From positions 1,462,903-1,526,902 of the forward strand of contig JAQFVV010012442.1 of NCBI GenBank assembly GCA_028023455.1: 64,000 nt of DNA, given 5' to 3'. Made by a program: the position numbers and the translations under genes. Below, piece after piece: positions 22,700 to 33,929 of the stretch. The notes under the pieces were generated by a model that saw nothing but the letters and a program-made list of their open reading frames with translations, had not been told where the DNA came from and searched no databases. Positions within the stretch are counted from its first letter, which is position 1. Each line of letters starts with the position of its first letter. Origin of the DNA: Epiperipatus broadwayi (Eukaryota; Onychophora; Udeonychophora; Euonychophora; Peripatidae).

Positions 22700-25350
22700 G
22701 CACCAACAATCATCAACTAGCCATGCCTCATGATGGTGCATCAAATCTAATAGAACAACCCAATCTGTAGGTCGCCCAAATGTAATGGAACATAACATAT
22801 GAATAAACAGCAAAGAAATTGCTCCAAACACTGGAGCCAAATGTAATGAAAACACTTGTTGCCTAATATAATAGAAACCAATATTCAAATAAAAAAAAGA
22901 AATTGTCAAATATTATGTTCAATTGCTCCAATTGGTTGCAACAAATGATAAAATGTTGTATCCAAACGAAGAAAAATAAAATTATCCCAATCATTGGACA
23001 ACAAGTATAATGTAAGACCATTTACATATGAAGAGAAATGAAGGTAAAGATAGCAGAAAATGTCCCAAACTAACTAAACATGGAATAAATGTGGATACTA
23101 CAAAGCATAAATAAGACCTATCAAATAATTATTCTCAGGATTTATTACAATATATATTGGAAGCAAAGAGAATTTTATTGAATCCATTATATATCTACAA
23201 ATAAGACTATGTATAATTTAACATTTTAATTAATGAGGCCTTAAATAAGTAATTGACCAAAATACAATATTACCATTTAGTTGATGTAGAGTTAATCAAC
23301 TTAATTATTGAATACTACACTAAAAAAGAAAATGAAAAAAATATTAATAAATTTTAATTGAAAAAAAAAAATCAGAGTCATTTTTTTAATAAAATAAATG
23401 GTATAAGCTTTATTTCAAGATAATGTTGATCCTTTGAAATAGCACTAATATATATATATATATATATATATACATGATATAGCACTAATATATATATTGT
23501 TATGGGCACACACACCATTACATTATTTATTTTAAAAATTAGATATTGAAAAGTTCACAAATAAAAACTTTTGTAAGAAATAAAAATTTAAAGTTAAAAG
23601 TCATGTAAATTATATATATATAAAATCGCACAGGTGAAAAATTATTAGAAGAAAACTTTATTTAAAAAAAGAAAAGGTTTTAAAACAAAATATTAAAAAA
23701 AAAAAAACTTGAAAGATTTAAAGATAAAAAGTTTGTACAATAAATTAATTAATGCTACTGTATAAAATGGAAATGATTATTAATTAGTCCAAGTGAACTA
23801 GCCTTTAGGCATTTCAAAATGTATAATTAAAGGTCAGATAGGAGAGTAAAAAAATGTGAACAAAATGGCCAATGAAAGAAATCCCTTGGGTAAAATGGAC
23901 CTCAATGAAAAGACCATCACCATCATAATGATGTAATGTCCACTGAATCCAAAATTCTAATATAAAAGAAAAAGTTTGGAGATAAATTTTAATTAGTAAA
24001 GAATGAGCTGAGAGAAGATAGAGATGTGACAGCAGAGGTGTGCTATATGTGTTGAAAAAGAAGGGATTGTAAAGACGCACTCTTCAATGCCTTCAGTTTT
24101 GCTAAAAAAAGGCAAAAGAAATGACCAATCGTTTTCTATATTGCAGACCACAGTACATTGGGGGAATTAACACTGAATTCTAAATGGCAAGAAACAGATA
24201 AAGATTAACTTTTTAAAACTGTAAGAACTTTATGAACCTTTTTAAAACAATAATTCTAAATTTTAAACCTTTCAGTATTTAAATTATTGCAATAGACATT
24301 CCTAACTGACCAAACTTAATCAGTTATTAATAATTATTTTATTGAATGTATTATTATGTTTTGTAAATCATTTTCATTATTTTTTTTTTGTTCTTTTAAA
24401 TTTTTATTATGATTTTTTTTTTGTATAATCAACTTTTAATAAATGTTAAATGTAAGTCAGGCATGAAAGTTTGAATAAATTCTTAAAATTATGTTAGTTT
24501 AAGAAAGGATAATTTTAGGTTATTTGTTTTGTAGTTGGATTGGGTCAATGAATCGGATATATTGGTGTAATTAGTAAATGTAGTATTAGGTTTGCTATGT
24601 GCAGGATTGCATTATATGCAGTACACATCCTTTATTGTCTATGGAATGGGATAGTAAGATGGTAAATGCAGTTCTTATCTATGGAGTTTTTTATTGCTCT
24701 TCTCATCAGATAGAACTAGTATTCCTGTTGGGACTAGAATCAATGTCTTCTATAACCATACTGTTCAGATGTACATTCCTGACAGTATGGTATTTGTGCT
24801 GTCATATCATGCTGCATTGAATACATTGATGTATCAGATAGGTTGATGTTAATTTATCTGCAAACTTTTGGCTTAACGTTAAATAAGGGATAGAATATTT
24901 TGTATTCAAATGTAATCTATGTATTCTATTCATACTCAACACTTAAATAAAAATATTAATCTCATCTGTGTGAATTTATAAAAGTTAAAAGGTAAATTAA
25001 ATTCTAAAATCCAAATTAAAATGTAAGTTAAATTTTAAAATAAAAGTGACCTTAAAATAATTTTAAATTTTATATATGTTTAAATAAATGTTTGTGTGTG
25101 TTATTACTGGCAGTGGCTTCCATTATTTTTTTAATATTGAAAATATTTTTGGATAAGAATTATATTTTATAAATCTCTGTGTCTCACTGAGCTAAAGGCA
25201 TTGGGCTGATGGCCATGGGAAAATATCTATGTAAAAATGGGTTCTTTAACTTATGTATCTGCCTACTATATAAATTGTCCAGGTTCAAATAATCTGGTGG
25301 CACCCTGTAGTGCAGATACGGTAAGAATCCCATTTTTTCCAACCATTATA
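22700..25350. other. AT-rich region with no recognisable gene
   Basis: No family motif on either strand. There are short (TA)n runs near 23452-23472 and 25351-25371. A small hairpin at about 24759-24792 (ACCATACTGT and ACAGTATGGT) was noted. Open frames here (for example 23814-24080 minus, 24599-24820 plus) have no family features and look random. Confidence 0.6.
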
Positions 25351-25372
25351 ATATATATATATATATATATAA

Positions 25373-25690
25373 TTAAAATTATCCCAAATTCAAAAATTCA
25401 AACAGACTAGCAAAAACAAAACAGTAATATTAAAACACAACCAAAGGTTTCACTGCTACAAGCAAACTTTTCAATTGTAAAGAACTACAAAAACTACCCA
25501 ATATATATAATATTAAACATTACCCACAAATCCATTCACTTTCCATCCACCCTTAATATTAGAAGAACTCTTAAAAAAGTTAATTGCTGTAGAATAATAA
25601 ATTTTCAATAAGAAAGATTCTTTAATTCTTCATTTGATTTCATTTCTCAGGTAATCTTTATAAAATTGATGTTTCTGAAACAAAGTAGCT
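25373..25690 (-). mobile_element. PLE-B 3' end in inverted orientation
   Basis: 25373-25505 is the reverse complement of the PLE-B tail (compare 26357-26490). 25505-25650 is the reverse complement of the end of the endonuclease frame (compare 29560-29660). 25651-25683 jumps to an upstream piece (reverse complement of 25748-25787), so there is an internal deletion. It joins a forward PLE-B unit at the shared word AAAGTAGCT (25682-25690), consistent with an inversion formed by microhomology during insertion. Confidence 0.8.
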
Positions 25691-26350
25691 GCTTTAAGGA
25701 TTTATTGTCATAGGAACAATAAATTAAATAATTGTAATGGGGTAGCTTTGTTTCAGAAATGTCAATTTTATAAAGATTACCTGATGGTTGGTTACTCTGA
25801 TAAATTTGTTAAAAGTATTTTATTTAATAGTAATATTTGTAAGGTTGTAAAGGATAGAGAAAAATATAATTTTATTTCTTTGCCATTTAAATTGTCTTCT
25901 TATAAAATTGTATGTATAAATAGTAAATTGTTTGGAATAAGAAAATTGCTTGGAAAAGGAGTGTTTCATTGAATAATTTTTTAAATAATACATAAGAAAT
26001 TTTTGATAGAAAGATTATTCCTGGTGTAGTATATTTTATTCCTTGTTTATTGTAAGAAAATCTACATAGGTCAGAGTAGTTTGAGTTTAAATGAAAGAAT
26101 AAAGGTTCATAAAAGTAGAGTAAAAATAGATATCATAGTTCTGCTTTGTATGTCTATGAAAAAGATATAGGTCACACTATTTATTTTGATGAAGCTAAGG
26201 TTGTCTTCGTTGAGAGAAATGAAATCAAAAAAAGAATTAAAGAATATTTATTATTGAAAATTTATTATTCTGACCCAATTAACTTATTTCAAAATGTTTT
26301 TAATATTAAGGGTAGAGGGGAAGTGAATGGATTTTGTGGGTAATGTTTAA
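25691..26350 (+). pseudogene. PLE-B partial unit: post-RT region and GIY-YIG endonuclease
   Basis: 5'-truncated PLE coding end. 25748-25972 encodes the linker region after the RT (ALFQKCQFYKDYL, ISLPFKLSS). The endonuclease follows in another frame: VYCKKIYIGQSSLSLNERI (about 26045-26098) shows the YIG half of GIY-YIG with the usual R helix. 26146-26343 is the C-terminal part (EKDIGHTIYFDEAKVVFVERN). A frameshift near 26050 and stops break it. It is directly repeated, more completely, at 28985-29660, so a partial unit precedes a longer unit, the usual tandem layout of PLE insertions. Confidence 0.85.
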
Positions 26351-26356
26351 TACTAT

Positions 26357-26540
26357 ATGTATTGTGTAGTTTTTGTAGTTTTTTACACTTGAGAAGTCTA
26401 CTTGTAGCAGTGAAACCTTTGGTTGTGTTTTAATATTATTTTTCTTTTGCTGGTTTGTTTGAATTTTTGAATTTTGGTTAATTTTAATTATATTTTGACT
26501 AGTTTAGCTTTATGCTTGTAATGTTTACATTTTAATGAGT
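26357..26540 (+). mobile_element. PLE-B non-coding tail / pLTR junction
   Basis: Non-coding sequence after the endonuclease stop, beginning TGTGTAGTTTTTGTAG and ending ATGCTTGTAATGTT. Copies or fragments occur at 2655-2775, 21765-21915, 33385-33555 and inverted at 25373-25505, which defines it as the conserved PLE-B terminus. It holds the hammerhead-like motif annotated separately. Confidence 0.8.
26385..26428 (+). ncRNA. hammerhead-like motif with variant core (U3...A8)
   Basis: Stem I strand ACAC (26385-26388); core TTGAGAA (26389-26395) where CTGANGA is expected; stem II CTAC with GCAG around loop TTGTA; GAAA (26412-26415); stem III ACC, loop TTT, GGT (26415-26423); residue 17 T at 26424; and stem I strand GTGT (26425-26428). 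Every hammerhead segment is in order, but C3 and G8 are read as U3 and A8. Those two bases pair in known hammerhead structures, so the change preserves pairing. The same TTGARAA core occurs in three other PLE-B tails (21.78, 33.41 and inverted 25.46 kb). Another register of the core is possible, and activity is unknown. Confidence 0.45.
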
Positions 26541-26813
26541 TTCTTTGCATTTAAGAGTAGTTTTGCTTATGTAGTGTAAATATTTTTTTATTAATATATT
26601 TGAATTTTATTTATGTATATTAAGTTTGTTGCTTGAGTTTTGTTGGAAGAGTATATGTTTGTGTTTCTTTAGTTATATATATATATATATAAGTGTATGT
26701 TTTTATTTTGTTTTAATTTATAAGTGTATTAGCAATTGGTTTTTTTTAGAATAGGTTTTTGGAGTTTAGTTTTTATTAATTTTCCATTGAAAGACATTAT
26801 AGTGATTAAAATA

Positions 26814-29662
26814 TGTCTAGATTTATTGATAGGATAGAGACTTTAAGATGGCAGATTTAATTTCTTATAAAATGTAGGGAATTTAGTGTTTTGCCTAGGT
26901 GTTGTGTTATTAATTTTAGTTGAAATAAAAAGTTGCTTCAAAATAGGAATTTAGTTTTTAAGTTACAAACATATATTTTGAATAGTTTTTTATAAGAAAA
27001 TTTTGTAAAGTTTTACAAGTTTATTTATGTATATAAAAGAAATAGATATTATTTAGAAGGGAGGCAAGATTTTATTTACTCAATTTTGATGTTTTTATGA
27101 GGCAATTTAGATAGAATATGTCAAATTTATATTGTAAAAAATATGAAAGGAAACTAAAGTGGTTGTTTGGGAAAGTTAATAAAATTTATTGTAGTGATAA
27201 GGGGTATGAAGGTAATGCTTTTGATGATAGAGTTGGTAATCTTTCTGATATTAAGTTAAATGATAGAGAATTAGATATTTTTGGTAAAGGCCCTAATTTT
27301 TGTTCCATTTCATTCAAAAATATAGTTTTTGATAAAATTTCATCTATTGAANNNNNNNNNNNNNNNNNNNNNNNNNNNNNNNNNNNNNNNNNNNNNNNNN
27401 NNNNNNNNNNNNNNNNNNNNNNNNNNNNNNNNNNNNNNNNNNNNNNNNNNNNNNNNNNNNNNNNNNNNNNNNNNNNNNNNNNNNNNNNNNNNNNNNNNNN
27501 NNNNNNNNNNNNNNNNNNNNNNNNNNNNNNNNNNNNNNNNNNNNNNNNNNNNNNNNNNNNNNNNNNNNNNNNNNNNNNNNNNNNNNNNNNNNNNNNNNNN
27601 NNNNNNNNNNNNNNNNNNNNNNNNNNNNNNNNNNNNNNNNNNNNNNNNNNNNNNNNNNNNNNNNNNNNNNNNNNNNNNNNNNNNNNNNNNNNNNNNNNNN
27701 NNNNNNNNNNNNNNNNNNNNNNNNNNNNNNNNNNNNNNNNNNNNNNNNNNNNNNNNNNNNNNNNNNNNNNNNNNNNNNNNNNNNNNNNNNNNNNNNNNNN
27801 NNNNNNNNNNNNNNNNNNNNNNNNNNNNNNNNNNNNNNNNNNNNNNNNNNNGTCTTTGATAAAATTTCATCTATTGAATCTAGTAATTTGATTGATGATC
27901 AGATAGTTGGTATTCAACCTATTTTGAATAAAAGTTTAAAAACGAAAGAAAAATTTGTGGTTAATCCTACTGAGGTTAGACGTCTTAAGAATATGTTAAT
28001 TGCTAATGATGTGATCATTTCTCATGAAGACAAAGCTATTAGGTTTGTCATTATGAAATGAGATGAATTCAAAGAGAAAATGGATAGAGAATTAAATAAT
28101 GGTAAATGTATGTTTTTAGTTAAAGATCCAGGTAATTTGATTAAAGTAAATTTCATAGATATTATGAAAAAAATTGTTAATTTAAAAAAAAAATTAATTT
28201 AAATTGTTATCCAGATGATTTCATATCAGCTAAGATGTTTGTGAATATTAAGACTCATAAAGATGTTTTTTCTTTGAGATTTATTTTTGATTTTACAGGT
28301 AGTGTTGTAGGGGGTATTTCTAGATTCTTGAATAATTTTTTAAAACAATTTGTTGATTTTGGTTATTACACAGTTTCTTCTTCTTTTGATGCTTTTGATA
28401 AGATTAATAATTTGAAAATGGAAAGTAATTGGGTATTTGGCAGTTTAGATATTGAAAATATGTATCAGTCTGTTAATAGGTTATAAGCAATATTGATGTT
28501 CTTATGTTAGTATTGATTAGGAAAAGTTCTTTATCAAAAAAAATAAAATTAAGGTAATTAAAGATCTGCTATTATTATTGGAAGATTCTATGTATTTTAT
28601 TTATAAAGGTAATTTTTATAAGATTAAGGAAGGGTTGATAATTGGTTATATTATTTCTCCTTTAGTATGTTCAATTTATATTAATTATTTGGAAGAGGAA
28701 ATTATTATTAAAAAGAATTGTTTATATGTAAAGTTATTTGTCAGAGATGTTGATGATTGTTTAGTTTTAGTTGAGAATGATAAATTGAAGAAATATGTAA
28801 ATGAGTTTAATTGTTTTTAATCATTGTATAAAATTTCTGTTAGAAGGAGGGGGGCTAGATTTTGGTAAGTTATAATTTTTAGATTTTATGAGGATTAGAA
28901 ATATAGAGAGTAATTGTTTACGATGCAGTCATTTTGTTGAAAGTAGAAAATTAAGATCTATAATTAAACCTGATAGCTATCAGTATGTATCTCATAAAGT
29001 AGCTACTTTAAAGAATTAGTGTCATAGAAATAATAAATTAAATAATTCTAGTGGGGTAGCTTTGTTTCAGAAATGTCAATTTTATAAAGATTACCTGAGG
29101 GTTGGTTACTCTGTTAAATTTGATAAAAGTATTTTATTTAATAGTAATATTTGTAAGGATGTAAAAAATAGAAAAAAATATGATTTTATTTCTTTGCCAT
29201 TTAAATTGTCTTCTGATAAAATTGTATGTATAAATAGTAAACTCTTTGGAAATAGAAAATTGTTTGAAAAAGGGGTGTTACATTGAATAATTTATTAATT
29301 AATACAATAGAAATTATTGATAGAAATACTATTCCTGGAGTAGTATATTTTATTCCTTGTTTATTGTAAAAAGGTCTACATAGGTTAGAGTAGTTTGAGT
29401 TTAAATGAAAGAATAAAGGTTCATAAAAGTAGAGTTAAAAATAGATATCATAGTTCTGCTTTGTATGTCCATGAAAAAAATACAGGCCACACTATTAATT
29501 TTGATGAACCTAAGATTGCCTTCTTCATGAGAAATGGAAATCAAAACAAGAATTAAAGAATCTTTATTATGGAAAATTTATTATTCTGAAGCAATTAACT
29601 TATTTAAGAGTTCTTTTAATATTAAGGGTGGATGGGAAGTGAATGGATTTGTGGGTAATGTT
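26814..29662 (+). pseudogene. PLE-B long unit: N-terminal region, RT and GIY-YIG, broken, with assembly gap
   Basis: Nearly full-length PLE gene with many lesions. The N-terminal part starts near 26814 (FIDRIETLRW) and shifts into the frame at 27118 (NLSDIKLNDRELDIFGKGPNFC, a PLE N-terminal motif). After the 500-N gap come FVNIKTHKD (28235), SLDIENMYQSV (the first catalytic Asp block, near 28449), GLIIGYIISPLVCSIY, and FVRDVDDCLVL (about 28735-28765). In that last motif the conserved Tyr or Phe before VDD is replaced by Asp. The post-RT region (29062-29286) and the remains of GIY-YIG (VYCKKVYIG, about 29360) follow, and the end abuts (TA)n. Stops at 28058, 28198, 28484, 28818 and elsewhere mean no full-length product. 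Confidence 0.85.
27352..27851. other. 500-N scaffold gap with duplicated flanks
   Basis: Exactly 500 N, a conventional arbitrary gap size. The bases before the gap (TTTTTGATAAAATTTC then ATCTATTGAA) are repeated right after it with one difference (GTCTTTGAT...), so the two contig ends overlap. The real missing sequence may be zero or negative. Open frames reported across the N run are artefacts. Confidence 0.95.
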
Positions 29663-29703
<41 letters not shown>

Positions 29704-29707
29704 ACTG

Positions 29708-29752
<45 letters not shown>

Positions 29753-29760
29753 ACAGTTAC
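29663..29760. repeat. (TA)n tracts with inverted flank TGTAACTGT / ACAGTTACA
   Basis: Two TA runs separated by GTAACTGTAAC (about 29701-29711). Beyond the second run the sequence GAAACAGTTACA starts, whose last nine bases are the reverse complement of TGTAACTGT. It marks the boundary between PLE-B and region Z. Confidence 0.8.
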
Positions 29761-31073
29761 ACCTGTTTCACATATTATCTTTGATAATAGTATATATTTG
29801 TTGTACTCAGATGGCGTGTATTTCTTAAATTTTAAAAACTTTGTCCTTATAATATTGCTAGTAAGTGCGTATATAATTGTCCTTAAAAATTATAAATATA
29901 AAATTACAATCTCAAATATTTATATACGAGCATATTCCTTTAGATTTGTTAAATCTGAAATAAACAAAACTGTATAATTAAAATTTATCTATATAGTAGC
30001 ATAATAAGTTTAAATTTATAATATTACTTATTTTTCCATATTCTTTCTAAATAATTATTTAAGTCAATATTCATTTTAACTAATTTCAAGTTAGATAATT
30101 TTCAATTCTTTTGTTTGCTTAAAATTACAAGCAGAAAGTTTTATCAGTTTTAACACTTCGTTCTAAAAATAAATCTTTACTAAAATTTGACCTATTTAAA
30201 AATTATAACCAAGACCAATTATAATATTCAGTCAGGCATAAATCTATACAAAAATCTTTACAAATTGCTTGTGACCATTCTCTTGAAAATATATCTTTTA
30301 ACCATGACGTCAATTAAAACAATAGAGTATTACCAAGTCCATATTTAGATATACTTAATATTTTTACCAACTGGATACTTGGTTAAAGGCTAGTTTGAAC
30401 TAGTCATCTTGTGATGTGGCATGACTCAAAGTAGGAGATTACTACTGTCAAAAATATAGCATAAAAAGGGGCCAAATAGCCACCAAATCCTCTAACCTAG
30501 CCTCAGCCATCATCTATCATCATACATCTTAAGTTTTTGCTGTTGCTGTGAAAATTATATTTGCTGCAGAAATTATTTCGGAAGACCACTGAGCTGAAGT
30601 TCAGTAAGAAAGCTATTTCTGCCGTTTTAAAAAGCTAAACCTAAAAAAAACTACCACCCAAGCTGCTACCATGATGACCGTTGGCTAGAAGACAAAGAGA
30701 CAGCCGTTTGCTCTTCCACGAGCTGCTACCGACGACAGAAAACCTCCACCATGCCCATCACTGTAAGAAAGAAGCTGTACCTGAGAGACCAGAGAGTTCC
30801 TGACCAGAGAAATGAGGAAAGCTGCCACAGAGATAGAGAAGCCCAGCCTGACTAAATATAGTGAGAAGCACATGGAAACAATGCCTTAAAAGAGACTTTG
30901 CCGGTAAATCCTTTCTGACATATTAAATCTCATAACTAAAACGTACCCTAAATGAAAGCTAGCTAACTAAATCACCTAATCAATTATATTTTGTAAATGT
31001 TCAATTAAAATATTTATCTTAAAATGTTTATCTTAAATTTGTTTAAATCTTAGAACACTCTCCAAATTCTTGC

Positions 31074-31181
31074 TTGATCATTAATAATTTTAAGTAGTCG
31101 TTGATCATTAATAATTTTAAGTAGTCGTTGATCATTAATAATTTTAAGTAGTCGTTGATCATTAATAATTTTAAATAATCC
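31074..31181. repeat. 27-bp tandem repeat, four units
   Basis: The unit TTGATCATTAATAATTTT followed by AAGTAGTCG starts at 31074, 31101, 31128 and 31155. The first three are essentially identical and the fourth decays at its end. Each contains the palindromes TGATCA and ATTAAT. Confidence 0.95.
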
Positions 31182-31489
31182 TAAACATCTAATTTCTATA
31201 AAACCATACAAGAAATTCATTTCTAAATTATAAAACTTATTGATTGTTTATGCAATTTATTCTTATGTCAACTATCTATCGTTTTAAGTTCATGTTTATT
31301 GATTTATGCTGTGTTTTTATCAGAACGGAGTCTTGAGTGCTAATAAATTATCGGGGGGAGGGGAGTGAGTAATCACTTTTAGTATACCAGAGTATTGCGA
31401 TAAAAAGAATATAGTCAAGACTCCTTTCTGAAATAAAACTAATATTTTGTGCTAGAGTGAATCGGTATTTATAATGCCAGAACCAGTTA

Positions 31490-31890
31490 TTTAAAATCTT
31501 TTTGCTAAAGTTATTTAAAAATGTATATTTGCGTATATTATTTAAAACGCATCTTTTTCTCAAGTTATTGAAAATGGAAATCTTTTACTAAAGTTAGTTA
31601 AACGTATATATTGCGTATGTTATTTAAAACGCAGATTTTGCCCAAGTTATTTAAGAATTATATTTGTGTAAGTGATTTAAAATATGTATTTCGCCAGTTA
31701 TTTGAAAAAGTATATTTCACGCAAGCTATTTAAAATATAGATTTGCATTCGTTAGTTAAAACCCATTTTTCATTATTAGTAAGGTCTATTTTGACGAATT
31801 ATTTAAGATGTGTAATTTATTTAAAAATCAATAATTTGCGTGAGCTATTTTATAACTCATATTTTATTATTTAAAAATCAGTTGATATTA
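31490..31890. repeat. degenerate minisatellite built on GTTATTTAAAA
   Basis: At least ten irregular units of roughly 26-34 bases, each with a GTTATTTAAAA-like word and usually a following TATATTTTGCG-like word. Divergence between units suggests an old array. Confidence 0.75.
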
Positions 31891-32752
31891 GATGTAGTTA
31901 TACTACATATAACTAATGTTCCCAGTTCTATAAGTAGCTATGCAGAAAAACCTTAAATCAGATTCTCATTATCGCCATTATTTTATAACTTAATAATCTC
32001 GTTTATGAACTTGACCGGTGGTAGTAGCACTGAAGAAGCTAAGATTGTGGCGTAATTAATTTATAAAATATTAATCTAGTGTTGCGAATGTATTGCTAAT
32101 TTGCATAAATATGCATTTCTACTTGCTATGTCTATAATGGCCCATCTCAAGATTGTTCCACGTCCAGTCCCGCCTCGAAAGTTTAGGCCACTGCGACATT
32201 TCTTCGTATTTCATCAAGTCACACCTCGAAAGTTTAGGCAAATGTGACAATTATTCATACTTAACGGAACCAAAGCGTTTCCAAAGGGCTCATAAGCCAA
32301 TCTTCTGTTCATTGAATTAAAAGGCCTCTTCCATTATAGCAAGCAGATCGGTTAGGGAACCGTTTACTAGGTAATAAACCCCATTAAGAATGCATTTGAG
32401 TCGCACTTATCTGATACTGTAGTTTCTAACGCCCTAGAATCTGACGTTCAACTGCCACCACATTTCAGTTCATTTTCCCTAGAAAGTAATTTCGGCTTTG
32501 ATCTGAACTAGAATCAGAGTTAATGTGTTTATCTGTATAACAATTATATATCACACAAATATCTCTATAATATGATTTGATCTATTAATAATATAATCTT
32601 AAACTTAGTATTTATAATATCTTAGACCATATAATCTTCATCATTTATCAATAAATCGAGACTCTAGCTAGCTAATTATAACCGATTTCAAATATATAAA
32701 ACATGGCATGAATTAGAACATGAAAGATGACATAAGCTTATTAAAAAGTCAT

Positions 32753-32957
32753 GCTTTGTAATATTATTTTATAACCCTCAGCATCCACTCATTGCTTTGA
32801 GATATTATTGTATAACCCTGATAACCCACTCATTACATTGTAATATTATTTGATAACCCTGAGATACCACTCATTGCTTTGTATTATTATTTGATAATCT
32901 AGAGAATCCACTCATGGTTTTGCAATATTGTTTTATAGCCCTAGTGTTCACTCACCT
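32753..32957. repeat. 41-bp tandem repeat, five units
   Basis: Units start at 32753, 32794, 32835, 32876 and 32917. Each has a GCTTTGTAATATTATTTTAT-like start, then AACCCT and CCACTCATT. Spacing is exactly 41 throughout despite substitutions. Confidence 0.9.
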
Positions 32958-33100
32958 GCATGTGAGCTAGCTATTCACCACTTGCTATGCGTCACTATTT
33001 ATTAAATGTTATATTAAATTTATGAAATATAAATTTGTCTCAGTCTCATTACTTGCTCATTATCTTATGAATCACTAGTTAAGTTATCTAATATATATAT

Positions 33101-33115
33101 AATAGGGGGGATGTA

Positions 33116-33153
<38 letters not shown>

Positions 33154-33163
33154 GGGGGGATGT
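33101..33163. repeat. direct repeat AATAGGGGGGATGT flanking (TA)n
   Basis: AATAGGGGGGATGT occurs at 33101-33114 and again at 33150-33163, with a (TA)n run between. The G run followed by TGT resembles a polypurine tract next to an LTR start, so 33161-33379 (TGTCTCATG...CCGTTACA) could be a short LTR. The evidence is thin. Confidence 0.5.
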
Positions 33164-33384
33164 CTCATGTTTTACTGCTTTGCTATTGCTGGAACGCGAT
33201 CAAAGAGATATCGAGTGTAACCTCAGGCATATCGTTCACGATGGGTTGACTTGGAAGCATGAGTGAGAGGGTTGAGGTATGATCAGACGTAGGGTATTAC
33301 TATCCCGACTTGGTCAGCTTTTGGTTCTCTGGCTTGGACTCTCAGTCTTTTGAGCAAATGTACAAACCTGACCGTTACAATATA

Positions 33385-33555
33385 TATATTGTTTAGTTTT
33401 TGTAGTTCTTGAGACTTGAAAAGTCTGTTTGTAGCAGTGAAACCTTTGGTTGTGTTTTAATAGTTTTTTTTTGCTAGTCTGGATGAATTTTTGAATTTGG
33501 GGTAATTTTAATTATATTTTGACTAGTTTAGCTTAATTCTTGATGCTTGTAGTGT
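33385..33555 (+). mobile_element. PLE-B 3' tail fragment
   Basis: Starts TTTAGTTTTTGTAG and keeps AGCAGTGAAACCTTTGG, the GATGAATTTTTGAATTTGGG block and GATGCTTGTAGTG, then (TA)n. The stem I strand before the hammerhead-like core is mutated (AGAC instead of ACAC). Confidence 0.75.
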
Positions 33556-33559
33556 TTAC

Positions 33560-33913
<354 letters not shown>

Positions 33914-33929
33914 ATATTATTATTACTAA

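Larger units (their letters stand above)
29761..33379. other. region Z: LTR-like repeat region with minisatellites, no protein family recognised
   Basis: Bounded on both sides by (TA)n; the right edge ends ACCGTTACA, that is TGTAACGGTC on the minus strand, resembling the ends of element Y (TGTAACC) and repeat X (TGTACCGG). A TATA-like GCATAAAAAGGGG at 30461-30473 precedes a GC-richer block (30480-30900) that ends in a GCCGGTAAAT splice-donor-like site. This is the same architecture as the GC-richer block of repeat X. A 34-codon frame starting at ATG 30750 lies in that block. These traits fit a long LTR, but no second copy is present in the window to prove the boundaries. It holds three minisatellites, listed separately. 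Confidence 0.4.

Noticed and set aside
24713-24745. Minus-strand CTGATGAG near 24713 as another hammerhead
   Set aside because: No GAAA at a workable distance and no stem I pairing.
27118-27891. 257-codon and 176-codon frames spanning the N run
   Set aside because: They exist only because N has no stops; only the left and right ends are real PLE-B sequence.
31074-31181. 27-bp repeats as a CRISPR array
   Set aside because: No unique spacers; units are directly contiguous in eukaryotic repeat DNA with no cas genes.
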